A stretch of 64,000 nucleotides of DNA from Halobacillus massiliensis. Its GTDB lineage: Bacteria > Bacillota > Bacilli > Bacillales > Halobacillaceae. Positions 42,186-50,464 of the stretch are shown one piece after another. The notes beneath the pieces are model-generated. The model saw nothing but the letters and a program-made list of their open reading frames with translations. It did no database searches and was not told the origin of the DNA. The stretch is from assembly GCF_900166625.1 (NCBI RefSeq), contig NZ_LT800499.1:3305676-3369675 (forward strand), given 5' to 3'. A program made the position numbers and the translations under genes. Every line of letters starts with the position of its first letter. The first letter of the stretch is position 1.

Positions 42186-42551
42186 TTAAAACCCGAATTT
42201 TTTGCTGATTGTCCCGCCATATTGTCGATAGGCTGCTGAATTCTGCATTTTCCTTTTTTCCATCAGCATATTATAACGAATTTTCTTTTCTGTTAATGCT
42301 TTTCGTTTGGTGGGATCAGGATTCTCCTGCTGTTCCAGTAATTCCTCCAGCTGGACAATTTCTTTCTTTAACTGCATTTCTTCTGGCAGCATGTTGGCAT
42401 TTTTTAGTATTCGATAGCTATTCCTCAATTCACTCGGCACATAGGACAGCTCGTCTTTCGGCAGCGGTTTTCCTTTTCCGGGAAGATTGTCAAAATCCCC
42501 CTGTTCAATGGACTTCTTAATCTTTTCTTCAATGAGATGGCCAAAATCCAT
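42186..42551 (-). CDS. DnaJC28-type DUF1992 protein
   Basis: 121-aa helical protein. The opening MDFGHLIEEKIKKSIEQGDF followed by NLPGKGKPLPKD is the signature of DUF1992 (DnaJ homologue subfamily C member 28 conserved domain, PF09350); no J domain is attached. The rest is charged helix. Function unknown. AAGGGG lies about 10 nt before the ATG. Confidence 0.85.
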   Translation of the reverse strand: MDFGHLIEEKIKKSIEQGDFDNLPGKGKPLPKDELSYVPSELRNSYRILKNANMLPEEMQLKKEIVQLEELLEQQENPDPTKRKALTEKKIRYNMLMEKRKMQNSAAYRQYGGTISKKFGF

Positions 42552-42572
42552 TCCGCATAACCCCTTTCACTT

Positions 42573-43211
42573 TTATCTGAGTCGTTTTTTCAAAGATTGT
42601 TTATCTTTCTCAGGATAAGCTTCTACTTCCAATAACCGTTTAATTTTTAAAATGTTATGAGGATCATTAAATATCACATCATTCACATCGGCTACCGTCA
42701 CACCTTGAGAATCAGGTTGTTTAAGCCTCATGTCATCTCCCGCTTGAACATATCCCTCTTTTAGAACTTTTAAATAAAACCCCGTACAGCCCGACTGCTG
42801 GACCTTTTTTGGAAAATCATCGATTCCGTGAGTACGGGCGATAATATAACAGGGCTTCCTAGGTTTAGTCACCTGTACTTCAGCTTCTCCAATTGTAAAG
42901 ATATCTCCAATATTTGTATTGTGTTCATCAATACCTTCAACCGTAATATTCTCTCCAAAAGCTGGGAAAGCAAAGTTTCTATTATACTCTTTTTCAAAGT
43001 AGCGATAGTGCTGGGCAGGGTATAAACAAACAGCCTGATCAACGCCTCCATGATTCTTCTTATCTGCTTGTTCATCACCTGTAAAATTTAAAAATCCCAG
43101 AAAAACAGGTTCTTCTACCGGTTTTTTTCGATAGGCACTTTCCAGTTCTCCTTTACTTGTCACATATCGCTCTGGTCGTCCAACATTAAGAGAGATCAGT
43201 TTAAAGTTCAT
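42573..43211 (-). CDS. MOSC-domain protein (YflK/YiiM-like)
   Basis: 212-aa putative sulfur-carrier or molybdenum-cofactor-linked enzyme of the MOSC family. Seen are NHGGVDQAVCLYPAQHY near residues 49-65, FGENITVEGI near 83, and the family Cys in KPRKPCYIIA near 115. The ATG at 43211 follows AAAGGAG, so the N-terminus overlaps the end of the YkgJ-family gene by 11 bp. YiiM-type proteins detoxify N-hydroxylated bases; whether this one does is unknown. Confidence 0.87.
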   Translation of the reverse strand: MNFKLISLNVGRPERYVTSKGELESAYRKKPVEEPVFLGFLNFTGDEQADKKNHGGVDQAVCLYPAQHYRYFEKEYNRNFAFPAFGENITVEGIDEHNTNIGDIFTIGEAEVQVTKPRKPCYIIARTHGIDDFPKKVQQSGCTGFYLKVLKEGYVQAGDDMRLKQPDSQGVTVADVNDVIFNDPHNILKIKRLLEVEAYPEKDKQSLKKRLR

Positions 43212-43947
43212 TCCATGTCTCCTTTCTCCATTTTTCAATCCATCCAGGAAGAAAATGATAGCTCCAGGCGTCGCTAGGATAGTCTACATTCAATTCCTCC
43301 CCGTTTTCATAAAGAGCCTGAAGAAGTTCATTTAAAGAACTGAAATAATAATTGTAAAGAAACTCATAACTAAACGGCTCTTTGGGCAGGTGGTTTTTAG
43401 CGCATACTTCAGGATCACTATAATTTAAATAAGTCCGGCATGGGATAGGACGAATCTCATAGGCCATGCACGCCTGCGTCTTCGGATCGAGCATCGGACA
43501 AGGTAAGTTGAGCTTTTTATACTCAAACTTTGTACCTTCATCTGTGTGATCTAAAGACATTGCGTGATTTAGCTTTTCTTCATACTCTTTATAGTAGCTT
43601 TCCCAATGAGCATAAATTTCTTTCCTGCGCTCTTCCGGAAACTTCTCAATGGAGCGGAACATAATCTTCGCTTCCATTTTACTTATTATAATTGGAAAAT
43701 AGCAGCAGAAAGCACACCCCTTAAAACAGCTCGGTTTCATATCGGCGAAAGTTTCCATCCGCTCAATCTCACTATCAACTTCTGAAAGCAGACGCTGAAA
43801 TCCCTGAAGAATGACCTCTTCTGTGTCTAATTCACTATGAAGCAAGGAATCTACCACATCATCAAATAATTCGTCATCTAGTTCATAATGCTCATTTATT
43901 GTTTTTGATTTATTGATAATCTCTTGATGTTTTAAATATTTTTGCAT
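43201..43947 (-). CDS. YkgJ-family cysteine-cluster protein
   Basis: 248 aa. Eight or so cysteines in the YkgJ pattern: CFKGCAFCC near residues 72-80, LPCPMLDPKTQACMAYEIRP near 150-169, IPCRTY just after, and a later Cys in PEVCAKN. These likely bind an Fe-S or zinc centre. The flanking helical parts are longer than in minimal family members. AAGGGG precedes the ATG. Co-transcribed with the MOSC gene. Biochemical role unknown. Confidence 0.87.
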   Translation of the reverse strand: MQKYLKHQEIINKSKTINEHYELDDELFDDVVDSLLHSELDTEEVILQGFQRLLSEVDSEIERMETFADMKPSCFKGCAFCCYFPIIISKMEAKIMFRSIEKFPEERRKEIYAHWESYYKEYEEKLNHAMSLDHTDEGTKFEYKKLNLPCPMLDPKTQACMAYEIRPIPCRTYLNYSDPEVCAKNHLPKEPFSYEFLYNYYFSSLNELLQALYENGEELNVDYPSDAWSYHFLPGWIEKWRKETWNEL

Positions 43948-44112
43948 AAGAAAACCCCTTTATTTCCTGCTATACTCTATTATACACGGGCAGAGGCCTA
44001 AAATCCTAGACGCCAATACCCTATTTAATTCCACTTGAAAAGACCCCCATAAAATTCTACTATTAGAGAAGAATTATAAAATAATCTGTCATTTATTTGG
44101 AGGTACGCGTAC

Positions 44113-45120
44113 ATGTTTTCAACTGCTGAGATTGGAATAGATTTAGGTACTGCTAATATTTTAATATATTCTAAATCAAAAGGAATTCTTTTAAATGAGC
44201 CATCAGTCGTAGCTTATAATACGGAAACGAGAAATGTTGTAGCTGTAGGAAAAGAAGCTAAAGAAATGGTAGGAAAAACTCCCCGTAATATTATTCCTGT
44301 CCGCCCGCTGCGTGACGGAGTAATTGCCGATTATGATATGACGGCTCAAATGCTTAAGGAACTAATGAAAAAGGTAGCCCGCAAATCAGGAGTATCTATG
44401 CGTAAGCCAACAGTCGTCATTTGTACACCATCTGGCTCTACATCTGTTGAACGCCGCGCAATTCACAACGCTGTAAAAAGCTATGGAGCTAAACAAGTTC
44501 ACCTGATTGAAGAACCAATTGCAGCAGCCATTGGAGCTGACCTTCCCGTTGATGAACCTGTCGCGAATGTTATCGTCGATATCGGCGGAGGAACAAGCGA
44601 GGTTGCAATTATCTCTTTTGGTGGTGTAGTTTCCTGCCGCTCTATCCGCATGGGTGGAGATGTTATGGATGAGGAGATCATCCAGTATGTTCGTAAAGCC
44701 TATAATATTCTAATTGGTGAACGTACAGCTGAAAATATCAAAATGGAAATCGGATATGCCCTTGTCGATCATCCTGAAGAGAAAATGGATGTACGAGGAA
44801 GAGACATGGTAACAGGCCTTCCAAAAACGATCGAATTATCTTCACATGAAATCCAATCTGCTCTAAAAGAATCCCTGGAACAGCTTTTGGAAACGATCCG
44901 AGCGACTTTAGAAGACTGCCCTCCAGAACTCAGCGGTGATATCGTTGATCACGGAATCATTCTCTCAGGCGGCGGCTCCTTGCTGAAAGGAATGCAGGAA
45001 TGGCTTTCCAATGAAATCATCGTACCGGTTCATATGGCTCCAAGCCCGCTTGAATCCGTAGCGATTGGAACAGGCCGTTCCTTAAAAATGATTCAGAAAC
45101 TGCAAAAAGCAGCTAAATAA
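44113..45120 (+). CDS. mreBH: Rod-shape actin homologue MreBH
   Basis: 335-aa bacterial actin that guides cell-wall synthesis on the inner membrane face. Phosphate-1 motif [13 protein letters not shown] is at residues 7-19, [14 protein letters not shown] near 155-168 is phosphate-2, and the adenosine motif is [11 protein letters not shown] near 282. The solitary position, away from mreCD and spoIIID, the 335-aa length and the opening [20 protein letters not shown] match B. subtilis MreBH better than MreB or Mbl. Upstream GGAGG precedes the ATG. Strong terminator after it. Confidence 0.88.
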   Translation: MFSTAEIGIDLGTANILIYSKSKGILLNEPSVVAYNTETRNVVAVGKEAKEMVGKTPRNIIPVRPLRDGVIADYDMTAQMLKELMKKVARKSGVSMRKPTVVICTPSGSTSVERRAIHNAVKSYGAKQVHLIEEPIAAAIGADLPVDEPVANVIVDIGGGTSEVAIISFGGVVSCRSIRMGGDVMDEEIIQYVRKAYNILIGERTAENIKMEIGYALVDHPEEKMDVRGRDMVTGLPKTIELSSHEIQSALKESLEQLLETIRATLEDCPPELSGDIVDHGIILSGGGSLLKGMQEWLSNEIIVPVHMAPSPLESVAIGTGRSLKMIQKLQKAAK

Positions 45121-45132
45121 TCCCAACTGCAG

Positions 45133-45172
45133 CGAAAAGACCTCAAGAACTGGTGGTCTTTTCGTTTTTTTT
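45133..45172 (+). terminator. Terminator of mreBH
   Basis: CGAAAAGACC / GGTCTTTTCG stem with a 12-nt loop and eight T. Confidence 0.9.
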
Positions 45173-45244
45173 GTAGAATAAAAGGGAAAGCATTTATTAA
45201 CGCATATTCTCATTTAAGAACCTAATAATAAAAGGAGCTATTCC

Positions 45245-45538
45245 ATGAATCGAACGACAATTTTAAAATGGATCACAGGAATCTGTGAAGGTCTTTTAGC
45301 CATTCCATTGGCTGGCGGAACATTTATCGTAAGCATGACATGGACACCTCTACTGTTTATGTTTGTCTTTCATACAGTTACCCTCATCCTTTCAATTAAG
45401 GATTCACGCTTCAGTTCAGGGAGCATCTTAGGAATGATCACAAGCTTCCTCGGGGCCATTCCTTTTGTCGGCTGGGTCATGCATACCATAACAGCAATTG
45501 TGTTATTAATTGATGCAGCTATTGAAACAAAAAAATAA
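45245..45538 (+). CDS. Small membrane protein, 97 aa
   Basis: Unrecognised. Three hydrophobic segments at residues ~12-30, ~33-50 and ~60-92, the last perhaps two short spans. AAAGGAG lies 8 nt before the ATG. The C-terminus IETKK is cytosolic by charge. The following gene starts 19 bp later, so the two and panE appear to form one unit. Confidence 0.6.
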   Translation: MNRTTILKWITGICEGLLAIPLAGGTFIVSMTWTPLLFMFVFHTVTLILSIKDSRFSSGSILGMITSFLGAIPFVGWVMHTITAIVLLIDAAIETKK

Positions 45539-45557
45539 AAGAAAGGATGATTTCCCT

Positions 45558-45908
45558 GTGTATACAATTATTTGCTTTTTTCGTGTCAAAGAAAAAAATA
45601 TTGAGGAATTTTTAAAAACAGCAAAGAAGACAGGAAATATCCTCATGTCACATGGTGCCTTAGATCATAAAGTATACTCATCAAGTGAATTGACGGGCCA
45701 GCAGGGGTCAATGGGGCTGCTTAATCTGTTTGAACTGGATGATGATGAGGATCTCATTATGGGACAAAGCATTTTCAACAGTGAAGATCACTATTACGAA
45801 GTGATGAAAAATACAGGCAATGATGACATCATTCAGTACTTAAACAATCATTTGGAAAACCTTGTAGAAATGGAAAAAACAATAAGCTCAAAATTTCACT
45901 CGGCTTAA
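45558..45908 (+). CDS. Small protein, possibly dimeric alpha/beta-barrel (DUF1428-like)
   Basis: 116 aa. The GTG at 45558 is chosen because AAAGGATG lies 7 nt upstream; the longer frame from 45510 runs back into the preceding gene. The opening YTIICFFRVKEKNIEEFLK and a later DDEDLIMGQSIFNSEDHYYEVM recall the ferredoxin-like fold of ABM/DUF1428 proteins, but the match is weak. Located 15 bp before the ketopantoate reductase gene. Confidence 0.5.
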   Translation: MYTIICFFRVKEKNIEEFLKTAKKTGNILMSHGALDHKVYSSSELTGQQGSMGLLNLFELDDDEDLIMGQSIFNSEDHYYEVMKNTGNDDIIQYLNNHLENLVEMEKTISSKFHSA

Positions 45909-45923
45909 GGGAGGATATAGAGA

Positions 45924-46844
45924 ATGAAAATTGTGATATTAGGAGCAGGAGCTCTCGGTGCATATTATGGAGCAAGATGGCAGGAGGCTGGTCACGACGT
46001 CATTAACCTTGTCAGAGAGGGACGAGCAGGTCAGCTTCGGGAAAACGGACTGAAGGTGCACAGTACTATGGGAGATTATGAAGTTTCAGAGCTGAATATA
46101 GCTGAAAGTCCTGATGAAATTGAAGAAGCAGATCTTGTCTTTTTATCTGTAAAAGGCTATCATCTCCACGGTACTATACAGTGGCTGAAGTCTCTCGTTC
46201 AAAAAGGTGCCAAAGTCCTGCCTGTCCTGAATGGAGTAGAACATCTGCCTATCCTGCAGAAAGAACTTGGGGAAGAAGCAATTATCGGCGGACTAGCTTA
46301 TATTATTGCGACACTAGACCAAAAAGGCCATGTCGTTCATACAAGCCCATTTCATGACATCGTGTTCGGTCCTCTTCACTCTTCTCAGCAACAGATTTGC
46401 GAAGAACTAAACCTTGCCTGTAATCAAGCCAACATGAATGGCGGGCAAAGTCCTAACATCCTAGAAGACATTTGGAATAAATACATGTTTATCACCGCTT
46501 TTTCAGGGATTACTACTGCTACAAATCTTCCTATCGGTGAAATAAAAAGCATTCCAGAAACTTTTGTGATTGCAAGAAAACTTCTTGAAGAGATGAAAGA
46601 GCTCGCTAATGCCCATGGCATTCATTTAACAGAAGAGCATGTACATAAGGCTTTTGAAAACTTAAAGGGGCTGGATCATGAGATGACTTCATCTATGCAC
46701 CAGGACCGGCGTAAAGGCCTGCCGCTTGAAGTAGAACATCTTCATGGAGGCGCATTACGACTTGCAGAAGATCACAATTTGGCCCTCCCTTATATTCAAA
46801 CGATTTATGCGATGATCAAGCCGTATGAAGCGTATCAGGAATAA
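45924..46844 (+). CDS. 2-dehydropantoate 2-reductase (PanE/ApbA family)
   Basis: NADPH-dependent reduction of ketopantoate to pantoate in CoA synthesis. The Rossmann motif ILGAGALGAYYGARW is at residues 4-18, and VKGYHLHGT near 77 and the catalytic Lys in DIWNKYMFITAFSG near 187 follow. The C-terminal helical domain has SSMHQDRRKGLPLEVEHLHG, a strong family motif. 306 aa. Bacilli carry several PanE paralogues, so the true substrate could differ. AAGGGAGGATA precedes the ATG. Confidence 0.88.
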   Translation: MKIVILGAGALGAYYGARWQEAGHDVINLVREGRAGQLRENGLKVHSTMGDYEVSELNIAESPDEIEEADLVFLSVKGYHLHGTIQWLKSLVQKGAKVLPVLNGVEHLPILQKELGEEAIIGGLAYIIATLDQKGHVVHTSPFHDIVFGPLHSSQQQICEELNLACNQANMNGGQSPNILEDIWNKYMFITAFSGITTATNLPIGEIKSIPETFVIARKLLEEMKELANAHGIHLTEEHVHKAFENLKGLDHEMTSSMHQDRRKGLPLEVEHLHGGALRLAEDHNLALPYIQTIYAMIKPYEAYQE

Positions 46845-46881
46845 AAAAGGAAGATCCTTTCTTTAAGGATCTTCCTTTTTT
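46844..46881 (+). terminator. Terminator of the panE-type gene
   Basis: AAAAAAGGAAGATCCTT / AAGGATCTTCCTTTTTT hairpin. Confidence 0.9.
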
Positions 46882-46917
46882 AGAGAGAATTTAACTTATA
46901 GTTATGAACTCAATGAG

Positions 46918-46928
46918 GTAATCATTAC
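46918..46928. promoter_or_regulatory. Orphan Zur-like palindrome
   Basis: GTAATCATTAC, the exact core of the znuA distal box, but between a terminator and repeat cluster D with no gene start nearby. It may be chance. Confidence 0.25.
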
Positions 46929-46930
46929 TT

Positions 46931-47093
46931 TTTCGTTTACCTTTTGAGGCAAAAAGTGGCTGGGAAATCACTCGCTTTCCGCGGGGAGCCGGTGAGCTAG
47001 CTCGTTATACTCGCGGCTCTCACCATGGCTCTATCTCCCTTCTGGAGTCTCGCAATTTCCCATCCTCTTTGCCGTTGATGGTGAAAACGGAAC
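46931..47093. repeat. Type II intergenic repeat, inverse orientation (D1)
   Basis: GGCTGGGAAATCACTCGC to AACGGAAC; the reverse complement aligns with C4. The left end is degenerate (TTTCGTTTACC). Confidence 0.8.
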
Positions 47094-47131
47094 ATTATGC
47101 TTCGACTCTACCCTATTCCTCTTAAGTTAAG

Positions 47132-47300
47132 GTTCCGTTACTCTAAAATACTTAAAGGGCCGGGGGAAACGGCGAGACTCCTATGGGAGAAGAGAACAGG
47201 GTGAGATCCCGAAAGGCTTTAGCCTGAGGAAGCTCACCGTTCGCCCATGGAAAGCGAGTCTTTCCCCAGGCCCGGTTCTCGATATTAAAGCAAACGGAAC
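47132..47300. repeat. Type I intergenic repeat, inverse orientation (D2)
   Basis: GTTCCGTTACTC to AAACGGAAC. Inverse of C3, with GAACAGGGTGAG pairing with CTCACCGTTC. Confidence 0.88.
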
Positions 47301-47431
47301 AGGGGTCTCTTTTTTGAGGGGGAGAAAACAGGGGAAAATCCTGAAATGCTTTAGCCTTAGGAAGTTCACCGTTGGCCCATGGAAAGCGAGCTATTTCCCC
47401 AGGCCCGCTTCTCTATTAAAATAAACGGAAC
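47301..47431. repeat. Truncated type I repeat, inverse orientation (D3)
   Basis: Shares GGCCCATGGAAAGCGAGCTA, ATTTCCCCAGGCCCGCTTCTC and AAACGGAAC with D2, but the left arm is shortened. Confidence 0.7.
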
Positions 47432-47462
47432 AGTCTTTGGGTAAGGAAGCTGACTAATGACT

Positions 47463-48026
47463 TTAAGGATTTACTCCCGGCCGCTTACCGTTTTGAAGCT
47501 GGCGGATGCTGAGACCAAAGTCCATTTGTAAATGAGGATAATCTTTAAATGAACTCCAATCTCCTCCCCACTCAAACCCTAAATCTTTCGCAATTTCCGC
47601 CGCCTCTACCCAGTCCGCTTCTCCGTTCCCATTATCATCTCGTTCCAAATCCCAGACGACATTCCCCTCATCTGTTCTTAACGCATAATCAATAGCAAGC
47701 CCATAATTATGATAGGATTCCCCGCCTCTGGCGTAGGAGACTATATCCCCTTCTCTTAAACGCCCTTGTTCATAGATACGTTCCTGCTCTTCTATTGTGC
47801 GAAAGCCATCCGTAATGACTACATCTATTCCTCTTTCAGCAGCAAGCTCAATCAGTTCATCTTTCTTCTTTTCAACCGTTGGATGAAGCTCTGAAGGGTA
47901 GCTGCCTTCTTCTACTTCATATATATTTGAACGACGATCCATCGTTTCAACTAGTGAATATAAAAATAAGCCTCCCGCAGAAGCAAGGAACACAAACCAG
48001 GACATCCGACTAAATGCTGCTCTCAA
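47463..48026 (-). CDS. M15-family cell-wall peptidase (CwlK/D-Ala-D-Ala carboxypeptidase-like)
   Basis: 187 aa. An N-terminal hydrophobic segment (residues ~8-26) anchors or exports it. The catalytic M15 domain shows DGFRTIEEQERIYEQGR near 73-89, SYHNYGLAIDYAL near 103-115 (zinc His and Asp) and DYPHLQMDFG near 162-171 (zinc His). Cleaves peptidoglycan stem peptides; L-Ala-D-Glu endopeptidase activity as in CwlK is likely but not certain. TTG start with AAAGGAA about 10 nt upstream. Adjacent to repeat cluster D. Confidence 0.87.
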   Translation of the reverse strand: MRAAFSRMSWFVFLASAGGLFLYSLVETMDRRSNIYEVEEGSYPSELHPTVEKKKDELIELAAERGIDVVITDGFRTIEEQERIYEQGRLREGDIVSYARGGESYHNYGLAIDYALRTDEGNVVWDLERDDNGNGEADWVEAAEIAKDLGFEWGGDWSSFKDYPHLQMDFGLSIRQLQNGKRPGVNP

Positions 48027-48153
48027 AGAAGTTCGTTCCTTTCCTCTTAAAACTTTTCTCCTATTCTATCATACTCTTTGTCTACTCTACATTTATCGAC
48101 ACTTGTCATGCGTGATATAATGGTCCTAACGAATTTGAGACCAGGAGGCCATC

Positions 48154-48807
48154 ATGGGAAATGGAAGAGGAAAAGTGCAGACCACATATGAGATTTTTAT
48201 GATTGGTCTTGCTGCTCTATCTGTTGCTACTATATGGCAGCAGTCTAATTTTGACAGCTACATTGTCTGGGGAACATGGGGGATCTTTTTTATAGATTTC
48301 ATTTACAGGTTCTCTAAAAGTTCCAATAAATGGGATTTCCTTAAAGAAAACCCGTTCATAGTGATTGCGGCTATCCCGCTGGACGCTGTCTTTCAGTTTG
48401 CAAGATTTGCGCGGATCCTTCATCTTCTCCGTTTAAAATCTATTACTAAATATTACACCGCCCCTTTTATCCGCTTTCTAAGAAAACACCACTTTTCATA
48501 TACAGCAGGACTTACAATGGTTGTAGTTTTTATTCTTATCATTCCCTTAAAGAGTATTGAACCCTCGTTAAACAGCTACTTTGAAGCCTTACTCAGCTCA
48601 CTCAGGGGGCTGATCTTTTTCGGACGAACCGGGTATGAGCCTGAAACAGCTGGCGGGCAGGTCATTTTTGTCATAATTACTATCCTTGGAGTTATTCTTC
48701 ATGGATTAATTATAAGTACGGCTATCGATTATGTATGGAACAACTCTTTCGTCAAATCCATTAGAACAAAATGGAAGATGAAAAATAAAGAATCTGAAAA
48801 CCGCTGA
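48154..48807 (+). CDS. Voltage-sensor-like ion channel protein lacking a K+ filter
   Basis: 217-aa membrane protein with about six spans. Residues ~12-100 look like S1-S4, with an Arg/Lys-spaced S4 (FQFARFARILHLLRLKSI, ~77-94). A pair of spans follows (S5 ~112-130, S6 ~165-190) with a pore-helix-like SYFEALLSSLRGLIFFG between. The selectivity filter TVGYG is absent: the segment reads FFGRTGYEPETAGG. The protein resembles the ion-transport/two-pore-domain family in layout only. CAGGAGG precedes the ATG. Function unknown; it could be a non-selective channel or a subunit. Confidence 0.6.
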   Translation: MGNGRGKVQTTYEIFMIGLAALSVATIWQQSNFDSYIVWGTWGIFFIDFIYRFSKSSNKWDFLKENPFIVIAAIPLDAVFQFARFARILHLLRLKSITKYYTAPFIRFLRKHHFSYTAGLTMVVVFILIIPLKSIEPSLNSYFEALLSSLRGLIFFGRTGYEPETAGGQVIFVIITILGVILHGLIISTAIDYVWNNSFVKSIRTKWKMKNKESENR

Positions 48808-48823
48808 CCTGCAGCGGTTTTTT
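48799..48823 (+). terminator. Terminator of the channel-like gene
   Basis: AACCGCTG / CAGCGGTT stem with an ACCTG loop and T6, overlapping the stop codon region. Confidence 0.85.
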
Positions 48824-48913
48824 CAATTTTAATTTCCTCATTTTTGAAATTATTCGATGGATTCTGTTTAGACACCCTTTCAAAAAGGAACATTTACAGT
48901 GGAGGTGATCCTA

Positions 48914-49141
48914 ATGAACAGTAAATCAAATAACGATAAAATTAAACCGTCACAAGAAGAGATTGAGAAGGAATTTGAAAAAGACCGCTTTACCGAAGAC
49001 CCTATTCCAACAGAGGATGTAAAGCAGGAAGAAAAGGAAATCGATAAAGGTGATCATTCTAAGGACAACTCGTCAACTTCCGAGAAGTATGATGAGGATT
49101 TGAAAAATAAAAAAAATAACCGAACAGAGGGGGACGATTAA
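48914..49141 (+). CDS. Small, highly charged disordered protein, 75 aa
   Basis: Start ATG 48914 with an ideal GGAGGTGATC ribosome site. Composition is almost entirely Lys, Glu, Asp, Asn and Ser (for example KEFEKDRFTEDPIPTEDVKQ), with no hydrophobic core and no Cys, so it is probably intrinsically disordered. I do not recognise a family. Its TAA is followed immediately by the GTG of the reductase gene (TAAGTG), so the two are coupled. Confidence 0.65.
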   Translation: MNSKSNNDKIKPSQEEIEKEFEKDRFTEDPIPTEDVKQEEKEIDKGDHSKDNSSTSEKYDEDLKNKKNNRTEGDD

Positions 49142-50137
49142 GTGTCAACCTTTGCAGCCTATCAGATCAGCCGGTTAGACAATGGCGAATTTAAGGCAGG
49201 GATTGAAGATTTTCAAAAAGACGATCTTTCTAAAGGCGATGTTCTTATAAAAGTCCACTACTCCAGCGTTAATTATAAAGATGGCATGGTATCCACACCG
49301 GATAATCCGCTCGTTAAAGATTATCCGATCATACCAGGCATTGATTTAGCTGGAGTAGTAGAAAAATCAAATGATCCGCAGTTTAAGGAAGGCGACGAAG
49401 TAATCGCGACAAGCTATGAAATAGGAGTTAACCATCACGGCGGCTATAGCGAATATGCCAATATTCCATCCGAGTGGATCGTTCCTCTTCCGGAAGGAAT
49501 TTCCTTGGAACAAGCGATGATTTACGGAACGGCTGGCTTTACTGCTGCTCTTTCTATCCACCGTCTGGAAGCCGGCGGCCTCACCCCTGAAGATGGTCCA
49601 GTTCTTGTAACAGGTGCTTCAGGTGGTGTGGGAAGCATGGCTGTGGCTATGCTTGCCAAAAGAGGATACACCGTTGAAGCCAGTACAGGCAGCCAGGAGC
49701 ATGAAGAATACTTAAAACGTCTTGGTGCTCAAAAAGTAATTTCACGCGAAGATGTATATGATGGAAAGTTAAAACCAGTTCAAAGCGAGAGGTGGGCCGC
49801 TGCCGTTGATCCTGTTGGCGGTGAACAGCTGGCTTCCCTTTTAGGACAGCTTAAATATCAGGGCGCCGCTGCCGTTAGTGGATTAACAGGTGGAACAAAA
49901 GTTCCTGCACAGGTTTACCCATTCATTTTAAGGGGTATCAGCCTGATAGGTATTGATTCAGTAAACTGTCCAATGCCGCTTCGAAAGAAAATCTGGAATC
50001 GACTGGCTGAAGATTTAAAAACAACAGATGCTTTTGAAGATATTAAATCTGTTATTCGATTGGAAGACTTAACAGATACACTGCAAAGTATCCTTCAAGG
50101 AAACACCCGCGGCCGAGTTATTGTAGAGCTCAAGTAA
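49142..50137 (+). CDS. YhdH/YhfP-family quinone/acryloyl-CoA-type reductase
   Basis: 331-aa zinc-independent MDR-family NADPH oxidoreductase. HYSSVNYKDGMV near residues 39-50 and YPIIPGIDLAGVV near 62-74 open the catalytic domain. VTGASGGVGSMAVAML near 156-171 is the NADPH site. The CPMPLRKKIWNRLAEDL segment near 280 is typical of YhdH/YhfP. B. subtilis YhfP is 330 aa. GTG start at 49142 with AGGGGGA upstream. The physiological substrate is uncertain (quinone or acryloyl-CoA). Confidence 0.88.
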   Translation: MSTFAAYQISRLDNGEFKAGIEDFQKDDLSKGDVLIKVHYSSVNYKDGMVSTPDNPLVKDYPIIPGIDLAGVVEKSNDPQFKEGDEVIATSYEIGVNHHGGYSEYANIPSEWIVPLPEGISLEQAMIYGTAGFTAALSIHRLEAGGLTPEDGPVLVTGASGGVGSMAVAMLAKRGYTVEASTGSQEHEEYLKRLGAQKVISREDVYDGKLKPVQSERWAAAVDPVGGEQLASLLGQLKYQGAAAVSGLTGGTKVPAQVYPFILRGISLIGIDSVNCPMPLRKKIWNRLAEDLKTTDAFEDIKSVIRLEDLTDTLQSILQGNTRGRVIVELK

Positions 50138-50168
50138 TGGTAGTTAAACATGCAGAAAGATTCACAGT

Positions 50169-50197
50169 TTGACAATAGGCAAAATATATAGTATATT
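50169..50197 (+). promoter_or_regulatory. Near-consensus SigmaA promoter of a candidate RNA gene
   Basis: TTGACA (50169-50174), 17-nt spacer, TATATT (50192-50197). Transcription would start near 50204. Confidence 0.75.
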
Positions 50198-50257
50198 ATT
50201 TCATTAGTACCTTCGCTGTAAAGAAGGTAACTTCGGAACAATGAAAGAGTGATGTGA

Positions 50258-50377
50258 ATGAGACTGGCTTCTGCTACGTTTTATCACAACTTAATCACAC
50301 TGGATCAGCTACGGAGCTGTAAGGATGCAATAGAGGTAGGGATTGCGTCGTTTAAGTTGATAAAAACTACCATGTAG
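50258..50377 (+). CDS. Possible 39-aa peptide inside the candidate RNA
   Basis: ATG 50258 to TAG 50375-50377. The product starts MRLASATFYHNLITLDQL and ends FKLIKTTM. A weak GAGTGAT element lies a few nt upstream. It overlaps the central folded domain exactly, so either the RNA is coding or the frame is incidental. No family recognised. Confidence 0.3.
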   Translation: MRLASATFYHNLITLDQLRSCKDAIEVGIASFKLIKTTM

Positions 50378-50464
50378 AATTTATCCGCGGCAAGACAGGG
50401 ATGGAACTAACCTGTTAGATAAACGAAACACAAAAAAATAAATTCATTATCCGAACAACAACGA

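Noticed and set aside
43201-43211. Frameshift between the YkgJ-family and MOSC genes
   Set aside because: Both genes are complete with their own ribosome sites; the overlap is only 11 bp and normal for coupled genes.
47181-47369. 62-codon minus-strand frame in repeat cluster D
   Set aside because: Internally repeats the same 30-residue segment because it spans two repeat copies; not a gene.
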